From assembly GCF_000165835.1 (NCBI RefSeq), contig NC_014640.1, positions 3,162,001 to 3,226,000 of the forward strand: a stretch of 64,000 bases of DNA, written 5' to 3'. The position numbers were made by a program, and so were the translations under genes. Each line of letters begins with the position of its first letter. Within the stretch, counting starts at the first letter, position 1. This document shows positions 51,388 through 60,715 of this stretch, piece after piece. The notes beneath the pieces were generated by a model. It made no database searches. It had not been told where the DNA came from and was given only the letters and a program-made list of their open reading frames with translations. The DNA comes from Achromobacter xylosoxidans A8. Its GTDB lineage: Bacteria > Pseudomonadota > Gammaproteobacteria > Burkholderiales > Burkholderiaceae_B.

Positions 51388-52281
51388 ATGAGCCGCCTCG
51401 AAGACCTGGAAGCGTTCATCCATATCGCTGAAACCGGAAGCCTGACCAAGGCCGCGCGAAACCTTGGCCGCTCTCTACAAGCCGTCAGCCGTTCTCTCGT
51501 TGCGCTGGAAGACGATGTGGGCGTTCAACTGGTCCATCGCACCACGCGGCATTCCTCGCTCAGCGAGGCGGGCGAGGCCTTCTTCCGGCGGGTCAAGCCG
51601 GCAATGGAAGAGATAGGCGAGGCCCGGCTGGAAGTCGCCGACCGTCGAGCCGCGCCCTCGGGCCTGTTGCGTGTCGGCGCCCCGGTGCTGTTCGGCCCGG
51701 ACTTCCTGGTTCCGGTCATCGCGGAATACATGCGCGAGTACCCGCAGATCGAGGTCGATCTGCAGCTGACGGATGCCTTTGTCGATCTTGCCGCTGCAGG
51801 CCTCGATCTGGTCGTACGCATCGCCGATCTGCCGGACTCCGGCTTGCAAGGGCGGCGATTGGGAGCCTTACGCAGAGTCGTGTTCGGAGCGCCTTCCTAT
51901 TTCGAACAGCATGGCCGCCCCGCGCATCCTTCGGAACTGCGCCAGCATGCCTGTATCGTCAGGACCGTCGATCAACAGTCGGGGCAATGGGCCTTTCAGA
52001 TAGACGGCAAGCGGCGCAACGTCGGGGTCCGGGGTCCGTTCCGGACCAATACGATGGCGGCAATTTATTCCGCCGTCAGCGTCGGGCTCGGTATCGGCTA
52101 TTCGCCGCTGTGGCAGATCAGGCACCTGCTGGATACGGGACAGGTGGAAGTCATATTGGAAAATTTCGAGTCCAAGCCGGTGCCGATACACGCGCTCTGG
52201 CAGGAGAACAGGCTGCCGCCTGCCAAGGTGCGCGCTTTTGTGGATTATCTGGCGGCTGGACTGAAGCTCGATCGGTTCTAG
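51388..52281 (+). CDS. LysR family transcriptional regulator
   Basis: Protein of 297 residues beginning MSRLEDLEAFIHIAETGSLT, with helix-turn-helix RNLGRSLQAVSRSLVALEDD, RTTRHSSLSEAG, and an effector domain from about residue 90. This is the common DsdC/AaeR-like layout seen next to oxidoreductase genes. It is divergent from the NmrA-like/DUF2798 pair and probably controls it. Confidence 0.92.
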   Translation: MSRLEDLEAFIHIAETGSLTKAARNLGRSLQAVSRSLVALEDDVGVQLVHRTTRHSSLSEAGEAFFRRVKPAMEEIGEARLEVADRRAAPSGLLRVGAPVLFGPDFLVPVIAEYMREYPQIEVDLQLTDAFVDLAAAGLDLVVRIADLPDSGLQGRRLGALRRVVFGAPSYFEQHGRPAHPSELRQHACIVRTVDQQSGQWAFQIDGKRRNVGVRGPFRTNTMAAIYSAVSVGLGIGYSPLWQIRHLLDTGQVEVILENFESKPVPIHALWQENRLPPAKVRAFVDYLAAGLKLDRF

Positions 52282-52327
52282 CTGGCACGGTAGACTAAGA
52301 ATCCTCCTATCCCGATGCCCGGCGACC

Positions 52328-52774
52328 ATGTCTCTCCAAACGCACGTCCGTATAGCCCAGAGCGGAGACATCGATTCGATGGTTGAACTGGATCCGATCG
52401 CCAGGCAAGAACCGGGCAGGAGGACATTTATTGCCCATGCGGTGGCTGCCGGCCAATGCTGGGCCGCGACGGAAGCAGACGATGCTTCGGCGCTGATCGG
52501 TTACGGGGTGCTTGACCACTCGTTCTTCGAACACGATTTCATTCCGCTGGTCGTCGTTAGAGATTCGGCGCGGCGCCGTGGCGTCGCTACGGCAATCCTG
52601 CGGACGCTGGAGTTGCAATGCCAGGGAGGAAAACTGTTCACGTCGACCAATACTTCAAACAACGCGATGCGCCAATTGCTTGGCCAGCTGGGCTTTATCA
52701 GTAGCGGCCAAATCGAAAATCTGGATGACGGCGACCCTGAACTCGTGTTCGTGAAGTTCCGATCCTCCCTTTGA
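52328..52774 (+). CDS. GNAT family N-acetyltransferase
   Basis: Protein of 148 residues with the GNAT fold. The acetyl-CoA binding motif A reads DSARRRGVATAILRTLE, preceded by a beta strand DFIPLVVVRD and followed by LFTSTNTSNNAMRQLLGQLGF. The acceptor substrate is unknown. Single gene on the plus strand after the LysR gene. Confidence 0.86.
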   Translation: MSLQTHVRIAQSGDIDSMVELDPIARQEPGRRTFIAHAVAAGQCWAATEADDASALIGYGVLDHSFFEHDFIPLVVVRDSARRRGVATAILRTLELQCQGGKLFTSTNTSNNAMRQLLGQLGFISSGQIENLDDGDPELVFVKFRSSL

Positions 52775-52841
52775 GGACCGCCATCTGTCTGCAGTTGGTC
52801 AATATCCAACCCGAATCTCACTCTGCCCCAGGAGGATCATC

Positions 52842-53252
52842 ATGCCGGTATTTCAGATCAAGCACTTGGACCACGTGGTCCTGAGAGTGCAGGACATGGC
52901 GCGTAGCCTGGAGTTTTATACCAAGGTGCTAGGCTGTTCCATCAAGAAGAAAAACGATGAGTACGCCATGATCCATCTGGGCGCAGGCAGCTCCATGATC
53001 GATCTGGTCGACGTGCAAGGGCCATTGGGAGCGGCAGGCGGTGGAGCCCCAGGGAAAGACCGGCACAATCTCGACCACTTTTGCCTGCGGGTCGATCCGT
53101 TCGATGAAACGGCCATCCTGGAGCATCTGCGCGCTTTCGGCATTACGGCGGACAAGGCCGTGATGCGATATGGCGCGGAAGGCGAAGGGCCTTCGATCTA
53201 TTGCTTCGATCCCGACGGCAATCAGATCGAACTGAAGGGGCCTGCGATCTAG
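52842..53252 (+). CDS. VOC family (glyoxalase-like) protein
   Basis: Protein of 136 residues of the vicinal oxygen chelate superfamily. HLDHVVLRVQDMARSLEFYT carries the first metal histidine; HNLDHFCLRVDPFD supplies the second; IYCFDPDGNQIELKGP carries the final Glu and typical end motif. AGGAGG precedes the ATG. It may be a small dioxygenase, isomerase or resistance protein; no partner gene narrows this down. Confidence 0.88.
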   Translation: MPVFQIKHLDHVVLRVQDMARSLEFYTKVLGCSIKKKNDEYAMIHLGAGSSMIDLVDVQGPLGAAGGGAPGKDRHNLDHFCLRVDPFDETAILEHLRAFGITADKAVMRYGAEGEGPSIYCFDPDGNQIELKGPAI

Positions 53253-53297
53253 GGCAGGCTTATCCGACGTGGATTCAGGCCAGATCTGTGTAATTGC

Positions 53298-54224
53298 TCA
53301 GCGCACCGGCAACAAATACTTCAGGGCCTGCGTGAAGCCGCGCGGCGCCACGGTGAGATGGTCCTCGTCGTTCAGGACCACGGACTTCAGTTTCAAGCCT
53401 GGATATTTCCGGCCTTGCAGCGCCGTCTCCAGCGCTCGGTTGTCGGCGACCATGTCCACCGTCTGGTTGTAGCGCCGGTCACCTTTGCGCAGGGCCTCAT
53501 AGGCGCCGACGTAAAGATAAACGTTCGCCGCCAGATCCTGATGCTGCTGCGCATAGCGCGCTTCGAGCTTCAATGCATATCGCTTGTCATACCAGAGAGA
53601 AGGACTGCCCAGGATATAGCCGTTGAACATGCCGGGCTCGGTGAAAAGGATCTGCGTCCCTAGCAGGGCGCCGTAGGAGTGGCCGAGAAAGAGGGCTCTC
53701 GCCGCGTCGGCCCGATAGCGGGCGGTAACGAAAGGCTTTACCTGATCGCGCAGGTACTGTTGATAGGCACGCGCCTGGCCATGGATCGCGTTGGGTGGCG
53801 CGGTGCTTGGACCGTTCGGGGTCGGCGTGTAGTCGCGCTGACGGCTGACTCCGCCGTCCTCGCCCTTGCCATAGGACAGGCCGACAAGAATGAATTCCTC
53901 GATTTGCGGCCCTTCGACGTTCAGGCGGCGTCCCAGCTGCCGGATGATGGGGAAAGCATAGTCGGCATCGGTCACATAAAGCACGGGGTAGCGCCGCTGC
54001 GGCTGCTTCGCATAAGAGGGCGGCAAGGCGACGAAGACTTGGTAGCCGCGGCCCGACATGGGGTCGGGCACGTCCCATACTTCGCTATCGGCGATTTCGT
54101 AGGGGCGTCCCTCCCCAGGCTGTATCTTTGGAGCCGATTGGGTTTGGGCCCGCGTCGGACTGCCTGGCACGCCGAAGCTGGCGAGGAGGGCAATCAGCAG
54201 GGCATTAAGAAGGCGTCGTTGCAT
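53298..54224 (-). CDS. Secreted alpha/beta hydrolase (esterase D/Fes-like)
   Basis: Protein of 308 residues with a signal peptide (MQRRLLNALLIALLASFG, cleavage near TRAQ/TQS). The fold belongs to the enterochelin esterase/IroE-like group: RYPVLYVTDADYAFPIIRQ, the nucleophile elbow LFLGHSYGALLG, and a C-terminal DEDHLTVAP with the catalytic His. It probably hydrolyses esters in the periplasm, possibly siderophore-related. It is divergent from the macrodomain gene. Confidence 0.86.
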   Translation of the reverse strand: MQRRLLNALLIALLASFGVPGSPTRAQTQSAPKIQPGEGRPYEIADSEVWDVPDPMSGRGYQVFVALPPSYAKQPQRRYPVLYVTDADYAFPIIRQLGRRLNVEGPQIEEFILVGLSYGKGEDGGVSRQRDYTPTPNGPSTAPPNAIHGQARAYQQYLRDQVKPFVTARYRADAARALFLGHSYGALLGTQILFTEPGMFNGYILGSPSLWYDKRYALKLEARYAQQHQDLAANVYLYVGAYEALRKGDRRYNQTVDMVADNRALETALQGRKYPGLKLKSVVLNDEDHLTVAPRGFTQALKYLLPVR

Positions 54225-54342
54225 GTGAGGGGGGATGTCGGTCTACAATTTTGGCTGTGTCAGGCAGGCGGAATTTTAGACTGGCATCCATTATCCGAAC
54301 TTGGGAAGTCATAAATTATTCAGTGCCGCAAGGAGCAAGATC

Positions 54343-54861
54343 ATGTCCACAAGCCTGCGCGCAATCCGTTCAGATATTACGAAGCTCCAGGTGGATGCCA
54401 TCGTCAACGCTGCAAATTCCTCATTGCTTGGCGGTGGCGGGGTCGATGGCGCCATCCATCGCGCGGCTGGCCCGGATCTGCTGCAGGAATGCAGTTTGCT
54501 GGGCGGCTGCAAGACCGGGGATGCCAAGGTGACCCAAGCCTATCGCCTGTCCGCTCGGTACATCATCCATACGGTGGGCCCGGTATGGCGGGGCGGAGAT
54601 AGCGGAGAACCGGCGCTGCTGGCCAGCTGCTATCGCCGGTGCATCGAGCTTGCCGAGGAAAGGGCGGTCACATCGATTGCGTTTCCCAGCATCAGCACGG
54701 GGGTATATGGGTATCCCATTGAATTGGCAGCGGAGGTGGCAGTCAGGACTGTGCGCGAAAGCCTCGCTGGGGACTCCTCTATCCAGGAGGTGATTTTCTG
54801 CTGCTTTTCACCAGAAGACCTTCTTCAATACGAGCGCATCTTGAATCGGCCGACCTTTTAG
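54343..54861 (+). CDS. Macrodomain protein (O-acetyl-ADP-ribose deacetylase type)
   Basis: Single-macrodomain protein of 172 residues in the YmdB/MacroD group. [22 protein letters not shown] (ADP-ribose binding and catalytic Asn/Asp region), [23 protein letters not shown] and [12 protein letters not shown] are all standard. AAGGAG lies 7 bases before the ATG at 54343. It removes ADP-ribose or hydrolyses O-acetyl-ADP-ribose. There is no toxin partner next to it. Confidence 0.92.
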   Translation: MSTSLRAIRSDITKLQVDAIVNAANSSLLGGGGVDGAIHRAAGPDLLQECSLLGGCKTGDAKVTQAYRLSARYIIHTVGPVWRGGDSGEPALLASCYRRCIELAEERAVTSIAFPSISTGVYGYPIELAAEVAVRTVRESLAGDSSIQEVIFCCFSPEDLLQYERILNRPTF

Positions 54862-54900
54862 CCAGCCGATTCCATCCGACGCCTTCCCTACAGGCTGGCC

Positions 54901-57900
54901 TCACCACGTGTACTTCACGCCGATCCGCCCCACATACTGATGGTAGTCTTGCGCGCCCCAGCTGCCGGAAGCATTGACCCATCCCGTCCAGCCCTTGGTG
55001 AAGTTGGCGTGCACCCCCAGCTTCAATTCATATCGGTCCTTGGGATACAGGTCTCCGATGGGTAATTGATTGAAAGACACGGAACTGTCGACGTTGCTGT
55101 GCCACCAGTTCACGGTTGCGAAAGGTTGGGCCTGGCGGTTGTTGCCAAGGTCAAATGTGGTGAAGGTGCGCACCCCAAGGCGGGTAATGGTGCCGTTCGA
55201 ATCGGCGCGGTCTACCCGGGTGCCGTTCTGCTCGGTGATGCTGTCGGTATTGCTGTCGACATAGATGATTTGAGCCTGCGGCTCCAGCGTCCAGTTTTCC
55301 CGCAGCTTGAATGCGTAGCCGGCTTCCGCAGATATCGCCCAAGCCTGCGAGTCGTAGTCCACGCGCGGCAGTTCGGCGCCTTGCACCCGGTTGTTGAACC
55401 AGCCGTATTGGAACCAGGTGTCCACGTAGGCGCCCAGTTTGGTCTCGTCGTTTTGAAACCATGTGCCATAGACGCCTGCGCTGTAGCCGTTGACGCGGCC
55501 TTTTGCCTTGTATGGATTGCCGTCGGCGCGGGCAGTGCTGTCAGCCGTCCCGTATCCAAGCATGGCTCCGAGGTGCAATCGATCTGTCTCGGAAAAGAGC
55601 TTCCATTGCGCAAGATCGCCGCCGCCCTGCAACAGGAACAGGTCGGTGCTCACGTCAAAGTTGCCGTCGCGGCTGTGGCTGCCTTCCCATTTTCCTGAGG
55701 TGCGCAGCCAGAGCGAATTACGCTTGCTGCCGTCGGCCGCGAACGGTTGCGATTCGATGAATTGAGGTTCACCTAAACGGTCGTGCATGCTCTGCACGAA
55801 CATCTGCCCCACCAGGCGTTGGTTGGCCAGGTAAGCCGCGACTTCGGGCCGATACAAGGGCTCGGGCTCGGGCTCCGGGTCCGGCGGCGGCGGCGGAGGC
55901 GGTGGCGGCGGCGGTGGCGGCGGAGGAGGCGGAGGAGGAGGCGGAGGAGGCGGGGGAGGCGGGGGAGGCGGAGGTGGTGGAGGTGGTGGAGGGGGCGGCG
56001 GCGGAGGCGCTTCCTTTTCAGACCGCAAGTACCAGTTCTGATCGGTCGGTGCTGCCGCGGATCCCTGATAGAGCCGATACTCGTAGGGGCCAGCCACCGC
56101 GCGACCGGACAGCGCGAACGCACCCGCGCCGGATACGCCGCCGTTGGTCACCTCGACCACCTGAATCCCGCTTGCCGTCGTCAACGCGCCGGGGCCGCCA
56201 GTGTTCTTTATGCGCAGTTGCGATGTGCCCGTGGCGCTCCCTCCATTGACGATGAGCTTGTCCGACGGAGAGCTGTCATCTCCCAGGTAAGTATTGAGCG
56301 CGATGGTGCCGTTCCCGCCGTAGTTGCGCGTCGTGACGGTCTTGTAGCTGCCGGCTTGCGGGGGCGTAAAGTCAATGAGGCTGTTGGTATTGACCAGGTT
56401 CGTGAGGTTGGAGTTTCCCGTCACCTGCCAGGTGCTGTCATTGCTCATGGAAAGATTGGTCGTGCTGCCAGGCTGTGTCAGCACGCGGCCCTGGATCAAG
56501 GTGCCGCTGGCGCCGATATCCGCGGTCGCGACGGCAGTGGCGCCGACGTTGATGGCGGCATTGCCGCCGGTGACGGAGGAGCCGCTCAAAGACACGATGG
56601 CGGGACCCTCCGATAGATGTATGCCGTCGGCTTGGGCTGAGGCAATCTTGGAATCCACAAGGGTGTACGTCTTTGCCGCGGCGCCCGCCGCCCCGGTCAG
56701 ATGCAAGCCCTGGGCATTTGCGCCTGAGGTTTGCAGCGTCGCGCCGGTGGCGCTGAAGCGCGTGGCGTTGACCGACACGCGGACGGCATCGGCGTCCGCG
56801 CCCTGGGTGTCGACCAGGCTTCCCGTCTCGCCGTCGCGGCCCAGATTGACCGTGCCCCAGCCCTCGACGTGGATGCCGTACGCCGCCTGTCCCAGCGTGC
56901 TCATCCGGGTGCCGTTGATGTTCGCCACGGCGCCGGACTGGGTGCGCACGGCCACTGAACGGTCGCCGAAGGTCAGAATCTGCCCGCCGTCCACGGTCGC
57001 GGGCGGCCCGCCGTTGACGAACAGCGCAAACGAGCCCGCGGCCAGCGTGCTCACCTGGGTGTCTTTTAAGGTGGCGCTGCCGCCGTTGACGTACATGCCG
57101 TAAGTGCGGTCGGACTGGATGGTCATTCCATCGGCCTGGAATATGCCGTTGGTAAAGACATAGACGCCGATCGCGTTTTGTGCGCGAACCGACGTGCCGG
57201 TGCCCATGAATTTGCCGTAGTCCTGTACCAGAACGCCGTATGCGGTCGTGCCTTCGGTGGTGATCGATCCGTTTGTGGCCGTGAGCAGGCTGTCTTTCTC
57301 GAAGACATGGACGCCGTAGGCGGCGGAACTCTTGGTCAGGATGGCGGTGTCGTACAGATTGGCTTTGGCGCCTCGCCACACCTCGGCGCCTTTGGAGCCG
57401 CTTTGCAAGGTGGTCAGCGTCGAGTCCCGCAGTACGGTCGTCGCACCGGGGCCATAGGTGCGCAGGGCATGGGAGCCGGCAAAATCCGTCGTGACAAACA
57501 CGTTCGTACCATCGAACTCTGACGGAACGCCCGTCTCCCCGACGTTGTAGATGCCCCGCACGCTTCCGCCGGTGGCATAGACGTAGACGCCTCCCGGCCT
57601 GACCACCATCTTGCCGCCGCTTTTGACATACAAGCCGTCGATGGCGTTGCCGCTGACGCTTATGCGGATGGGCGTTCCGTCGCCGAGCGAGGGATCCAGG
57701 ATGGCCAAGCCCCCTTGGACCTGAATGCCCGTACCGCCCATGGATATGGGGTAGGGCGGTTTAGGCGTGATGACCGTGCCGCCGACAAACGTCTTTTCTT
57801 CGCCGTCGACAACCCGAAATGGGATGATGTAGGTGCCTTGCGGGATTATCTCCGCAAGCGTCGCCGAGCCGCTGAGCGCCGCGGCAAGTCCGATGGCGAC

Positions 57901-57963
57901 ACGAGCCGCGAGGTTCGGCGATTGAACAATGGGGGGGACATCTTCATGTTCTGCGCATTTCAC
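54901..57963 (-). CDS. Pertactin-like autotransporter with 42-proline linker
   Basis: Type Va autotransporter of 1020 residues. The start is a GTG at 57963 with CAGGAG 6 bases upstream; the frame is open further but that part lacks coding character. The hydrophobic signal segment is about 18-36. The passenger (about 45-640) is a repetitive beta-helix with many short Gly/Thr/Val rungs. It ends in a pertactin-type segment (AFALSGRAVAGPYEYRLYQG) with NWYLRSE. A run of 42 prolines (653-694) then DPEPEPEP leads to the beta-barrel domain (about 705-1020), ending KYTW. Probably a surface adhesin. Confidence 0.93.
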   Translation of the reverse strand: MKCAEHEDVPPIVQSPNLAARVAIGLAAALSGSATLAEIIPQGTYIIPFRVVDGEEKTFVGGTVITPKPPYPISMGGTGIQVQGGLAILDPSLGDGTPIRISVSGNAIDGLYVKSGGKMVVRPGGVYVYATGGSVRGIYNVGETGVPSEFDGTNVFVTTDFAGSHALRTYGPGATTVLRDSTLTTLQSGSKGAEVWRGAKANLYDTAILTKSSAAYGVHVFEKDSLLTATNGSITTEGTTAYGVLVQDYGKFMGTGTSVRAQNAIGVYVFTNGIFQADGMTIQSDRTYGMYVNGGSATLKDTQVSTLAAGSFALFVNGGPPATVDGGQILTFGDRSVAVRTQSGAVANINGTRMSTLGQAAYGIHVEGWGTVNLGRDGETGSLVDTQGADADAVRVSVNATRFSATGATLQTSGANAQGLHLTGAAGAAAKTYTLVDSKIASAQADGIHLSEGPAIVSLSGSSVTGGNAAINVGATAVATADIGASGTLIQGRVLTQPGSTTNLSMSNDSTWQVTGNSNLTNLVNTNSLIDFTPPQAGSYKTVTTRNYGGNGTIALNTYLGDDSSPSDKLIVNGGSATGTSQLRIKNTGGPGALTTASGIQVVEVTNGGVSGAGAFALSGRAVAGPYEYRLYQGSAAAPTDQNWYLRSEKEAPPPPPPPPPPPPPPPPPPPPPPPPPPPPPPPPPPPPPPPPPPDPEPEPEPLYRPEVAAYLANQRLVGQMFVQSMHDRLGEPQFIESQPFAADGSKRNSLWLRTSGKWEGSHSRDGNFDVSTDLFLLQGGGDLAQWKLFSETDRLHLGAMLGYGTADSTARADGNPYKAKGRVNGYSAGVYGTWFQNDETKLGAYVDTWFQYGWFNNRVQGAELPRVDYDSQAWAISAEAGYAFKLRENWTLEPQAQIIYVDSNTDSITEQNGTRVDRADSNGTITRLGVRTFTTFDLGNNRQAQPFATVNWWHSNVDSSVSFNQLPIGDLYPKDRYELKLGVHANFTKGWTGWVNASGSWGAQDYHQYVGRIGVKYTW
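55882..56007 (-). repeat. Run of 42 proline codons
   Basis: 126 bases encoding 42 uninterrupted prolines in the autotransporter, using all four CCN codons in irregular order, so it is a coding-level rather than a perfect DNA repeat. It separates the passenger from the barrel. It would require EF-P for translation and may vary in length between strains. Confidence 0.9.
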
Positions 57964-58370
57964 GAGCGGCTCCTGCCAGAGGAAATGTGACCGGAAGTCA
58001 ATCTGGACGCCGCAGGAATATTGATGCGCCGTCTTTCGAGCAGACACAACATGAACGCCATGGAACCCTACTACTACTTTTCTCCTAGTGCAAATGGCCG
58101 ATGCGCGATTGCACGCGGCGGCTGGCCGGCATTGCCAAGAGGCAAATTTTTTTTTGATAATGGGGCGTGCCAGCAGCCGACCCCGCAGCGGCGCCGCCGA
58201 GCGCTGTCGGGCTGCGGTTCTACCTGCACCGGCTTCGCTGTCGACTGCCTTGGAACGCCGCTCAGGCGCAGTGCGTCCCTTGAGGCTAGGGAAAACCACT
58301 ACTTCGAATTGCGCACATCGTGGTCGATCCGTTCTTGAAGGAAGACGCAAGATTGCCCGGCGGGCCGAGC
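57964..58370. other. Intergenic region upstream of the autotransporter
   Basis: 407 bp between the autotransporter start and the SDR gene. No convincing gene is seen; open frames here lack codon bias and ribosome sites. It holds a run of nine Ts (58147-58155) about 185 bp upstream of the autotransporter, a CATTAT hexamer on the minus strand next to it that could be a -10, and a GTAGTAGTAG trinucleotide stretch (minus strand, near 58070). The autotransporter promoter should lie here. Confidence 0.4.
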
Positions 58371-59150
58371 CTACAGACGCTGCCCGCCCGTCGCATCGAT
58401 ACTCTGCCCAGTGATCCAGCGCCCCTCATGCGAGGCCAGAAAGGCGACGATGTCCGCAATATCCTCAGGCTGCCCCACACGGCCCAATGCAATCGTCGTG
58501 GCGATGACCTTGCTGTGCTCGGGATCGCGGGCGCGGGTATTGAGGTCGGTGGCGGTGGCGCCGGGCAGCACCGCATTGATGGTGATGCCGCGTGCGCCGA
58601 GTTCGCTCGCCAGCAGCAGCGTCAGCGCCTCCAACCCGGCCTTGGCCGGCGCGTAGACGCTCATTTCCGGATAGGCGGCGCGGGTGCCCATGGAGGACAC
58701 GTTGACGATCCGGCCATGGTCGCGCAGGAAGGGCAGGGTCTGCTGGATCAGGAAGAAAGGCGTCTTCAGGTTGACTTGCAGCACCCGGTCGAACGCGTCT
58801 GGCGTGACTTCCGGCAGGCGGGCGCGCAGGCCCACGCCGGCGTTGTTGACCAGGATGTCCAGGCCGTCATCGGCGTAGCGTTCCTCGAGCGAGGCGCGCA
58901 AGTCCCGCGCCAATGCCGCCGCGGCGTCGGCTCGCGCCAGGTCGGCCTGCAAGGCCCAGGCCTGGCCGCCTGCCGCCTGGATCTGGCGCACGACGTCGTC
59001 GGCGGCATTGCCAGCGCTGTTGTAGTGCACCGCCACGCGCGCGCCGCGCCGGCTCAGGGCCAGGGCGATGGCGCGGCCGATGCCGCGGCTGGCGCCGGTG
59101 ACGAGGGCGGTCTTGCCGTTCAGGCTGTCGGGGGATTCAGGCTTGCTCAT
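58371..59150 (-). CDS. SDR family oxidoreductase
   Basis: Classical SDR of 259 residues: TGASRGIGRAIAL cofactor motif, NNAGVG, Ser in VNVSSMG, YxxxK as YAPAK, and C-terminal SIDATGG. The ATG at 59150 overlaps the stop of the acyl-CoA ligase gene (ATGA), so the longer frame from 59177 is unlikely. Last gene of the ABC transporter/ligase operon. It probably reduces or oxidises a hydroxyacyl- or oxo-intermediate of the imported compound. Confidence 0.91.
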   Translation of the reverse strand: MSKPESPDSLNGKTALVTGASRGIGRAIALALSRRGARVAVHYNSAGNAADDVVRQIQAAGGQAWALQADLARADAAAALARDLRASLEERYADDGLDILVNNAGVGLRARLPEVTPDAFDRVLQVNLKTPFFLIQQTLPFLRDHGRIVNVSSMGTRAAYPEMSVYAPAKAGLEALTLLLASELGARGITINAVLPGATATDLNTRARDPEHSKVIATTIALGRVGQPEDIADIVAFLASHEGRWITGQSIDATGGQRL

Positions 59151-60691
59151 GCGGTTTCCGTTTCGGGTTGGGCCCACGCGTGTTGCGCTTCCAGTTCGCG
59201 CGCGGCAAGCAGCAGCGCGTTGCGGTCGACCTTGTTGGTGCCGGCCCAGGGCAGTTCATGCACGAAGCGGATGCGGCGTGGGTGCTGGTAGGCCGGGCCG
59301 TGTTCGAGCGCGTGGCGCTTGAGGGCGTCGGCGTGCAGCCGGCTGCCGTCGCGGCGCACGACAAAGGCGACGGGGATGTGGCCGCGTTCCTCGTCGGCCA
59401 GCGGCACCACGCAACTCTGGCGCACGTCGGGGTGCGATTCCAGCAGCTTCTCGACTTCGACCGGATAGATGTTTTCGCCGGAGCAGACGAACATGTCGTC
59501 GGCGCGGCCCACGAAATAGTAGAAGCCGTCGGCGTCGCGCCGCAGCACGTCGCCGCTGTGGTACCAGCCGTCCTTGAGCACCTGGGCGCTCTTCTCCGGC
59601 AGGTTGTGATAGCCCGCGAGCACGGCGGGGTTCTTCATCAGCAGCACGCCCTGGTCCGGGCTGGGACCGTCAGCGAGCCGCACCTGAGTGGGATCCAGCG
59701 GGTAGCCCAGCGCCAGCGCGGGCGTGGGCAGGCCGTCGGGATGCGGGCCGAACACTGCCGGGCCGGCCTCGGTAGTGCCGTAGCCGTGGGTTACGCGCAC
59801 GCCGGGCAGGGCGCGCTGGATGCGTTCCAGCAGCGCCACGGTCATGGGGGCCGAGCCCAGCATGACCCGCGTCAGCGCCGACAGGTCGCGGCCTTGCAGC
59901 AGCGCCGGGTCCTTCACCAGCCGGGCGAACATGGTGGGGACAGCGGTAAGGACGGAGATGCGGTAGCGCTCCAGCGCGTCGGCATAGGCGGCGACGTCGA
60001 ACGAAGGCTGGATCACCAGCAGGCTGTTGCTGGCGAAGGCGCGCTTGGCCATGAACAGACCGTTCATGTGGAATAGCGGCTGGGCCAGCAGATAGCGTTC
60101 CTGTGTGCCGGCGCCGGCGACGACGGCGCCGGAGGTGGCGGCCAGCGCCCAGAGCTGGCCGCGATGCGTGAGCGGCACGCCCTTGGGCTTGCCGGTGGAG
60201 CCCGAGGTGTACAGCATCTGAGCGATGTCGTCGGCCTGCGGCGTGACGAAGCCGAAGTCCGTGGGCGCGATCTGCGCGGCAAAGCCTTGGGGACCGGCAT
60301 CGTCGAAGTCCAGTACCGGCACCTTGGCCTCGAAGGCGGCGCGGCGCGGGCCGTCCACCAGTGCGAGCGCGATGCCGGCGTCGCGCAGCACATAGTCGAT
60401 GTTCTCCTGCGACTGCTTGATGTTGATGGGCACGGCCACATAGCCGGCCCGCATGATGCCGAAGTACGCGATCAGGTACTCGGCCCGATTCAGCGCGGCG
60501 ATGGCGATGCGGCTGCCCGGCGCCAGCCCGCGCGCGGACAGCCAGGCGGCCACGCCGCCCGCCAGCAGGCGGACCTGGGCATGGGTGTAGTGCAGCTGCG
60601 CGTCGGGCAGGCGCAGGTCGATGATGGCGGGCAGATCGGAAGACAGTTCGGGGTCGGCCAGATGGCCCAGGTTGAGCAGGGAATGCGTCAT
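59147..60691 (-). CDS. AMP-forming acyl-CoA ligase
   Basis: Protein of 514 residues of the ANL adenylating superfamily. The ATP motif is YTSGSTGKPKGVPLTH; GYGTTEAGPAV and YHSGDVLRRD follow, and the C-terminal catalytic lysine is in AGTNKVDRNAL. It activates a carboxylic acid as acyl-AMP and then acyl-CoA; the acid cannot be named. It is encoded 24 bp after the permease gene and coupled to the SDR, linking uptake to activation. Confidence 0.92.
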   Translation of the reverse strand: MTHSLLNLGHLADPELSSDLPAIIDLRLPDAQLHYTHAQVRLLAGGVAAWLSARGLAPGSRIAIAALNRAEYLIAYFGIMRAGYVAVPINIKQSQENIDYVLRDAGIALALVDGPRRAAFEAKVPVLDFDDAGPQGFAAQIAPTDFGFVTPQADDIAQMLYTSGSTGKPKGVPLTHRGQLWALAATSGAVVAGAGTQERYLLAQPLFHMNGLFMAKRAFASNSLLVIQPSFDVAAYADALERYRISVLTAVPTMFARLVKDPALLQGRDLSALTRVMLGSAPMTVALLERIQRALPGVRVTHGYGTTEAGPAVFGPHPDGLPTPALALGYPLDPTQVRLADGPSPDQGVLLMKNPAVLAGYHNLPEKSAQVLKDGWYHSGDVLRRDADGFYYFVGRADDMFVCSGENIYPVEVEKLLESHPDVRQSCVVPLADEERGHIPVAFVVRRDGSRLHADALKRHALEHGPAYQHPRRIRFVHELPWAGTNKVDRNALLLAARELEAQHAWAQPETETA

Positions 60692-60715
60692 GGAATTTTC
60701 CGGAAAGAATGAGGC

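Noticed and set aside
58021..58338. 105-codon open frame upstream of the autotransporter
   Set aside because: No ribosome site, cysteine- and arginine-rich composition without a domain; more likely promoter-region DNA.
57964..58350. N-terminal extension of the autotransporter frame to 58350
   Set aside because: The extension is basic and irregular, and the GTG at 57963 has a good ribosome site directly before the signal-like segment.
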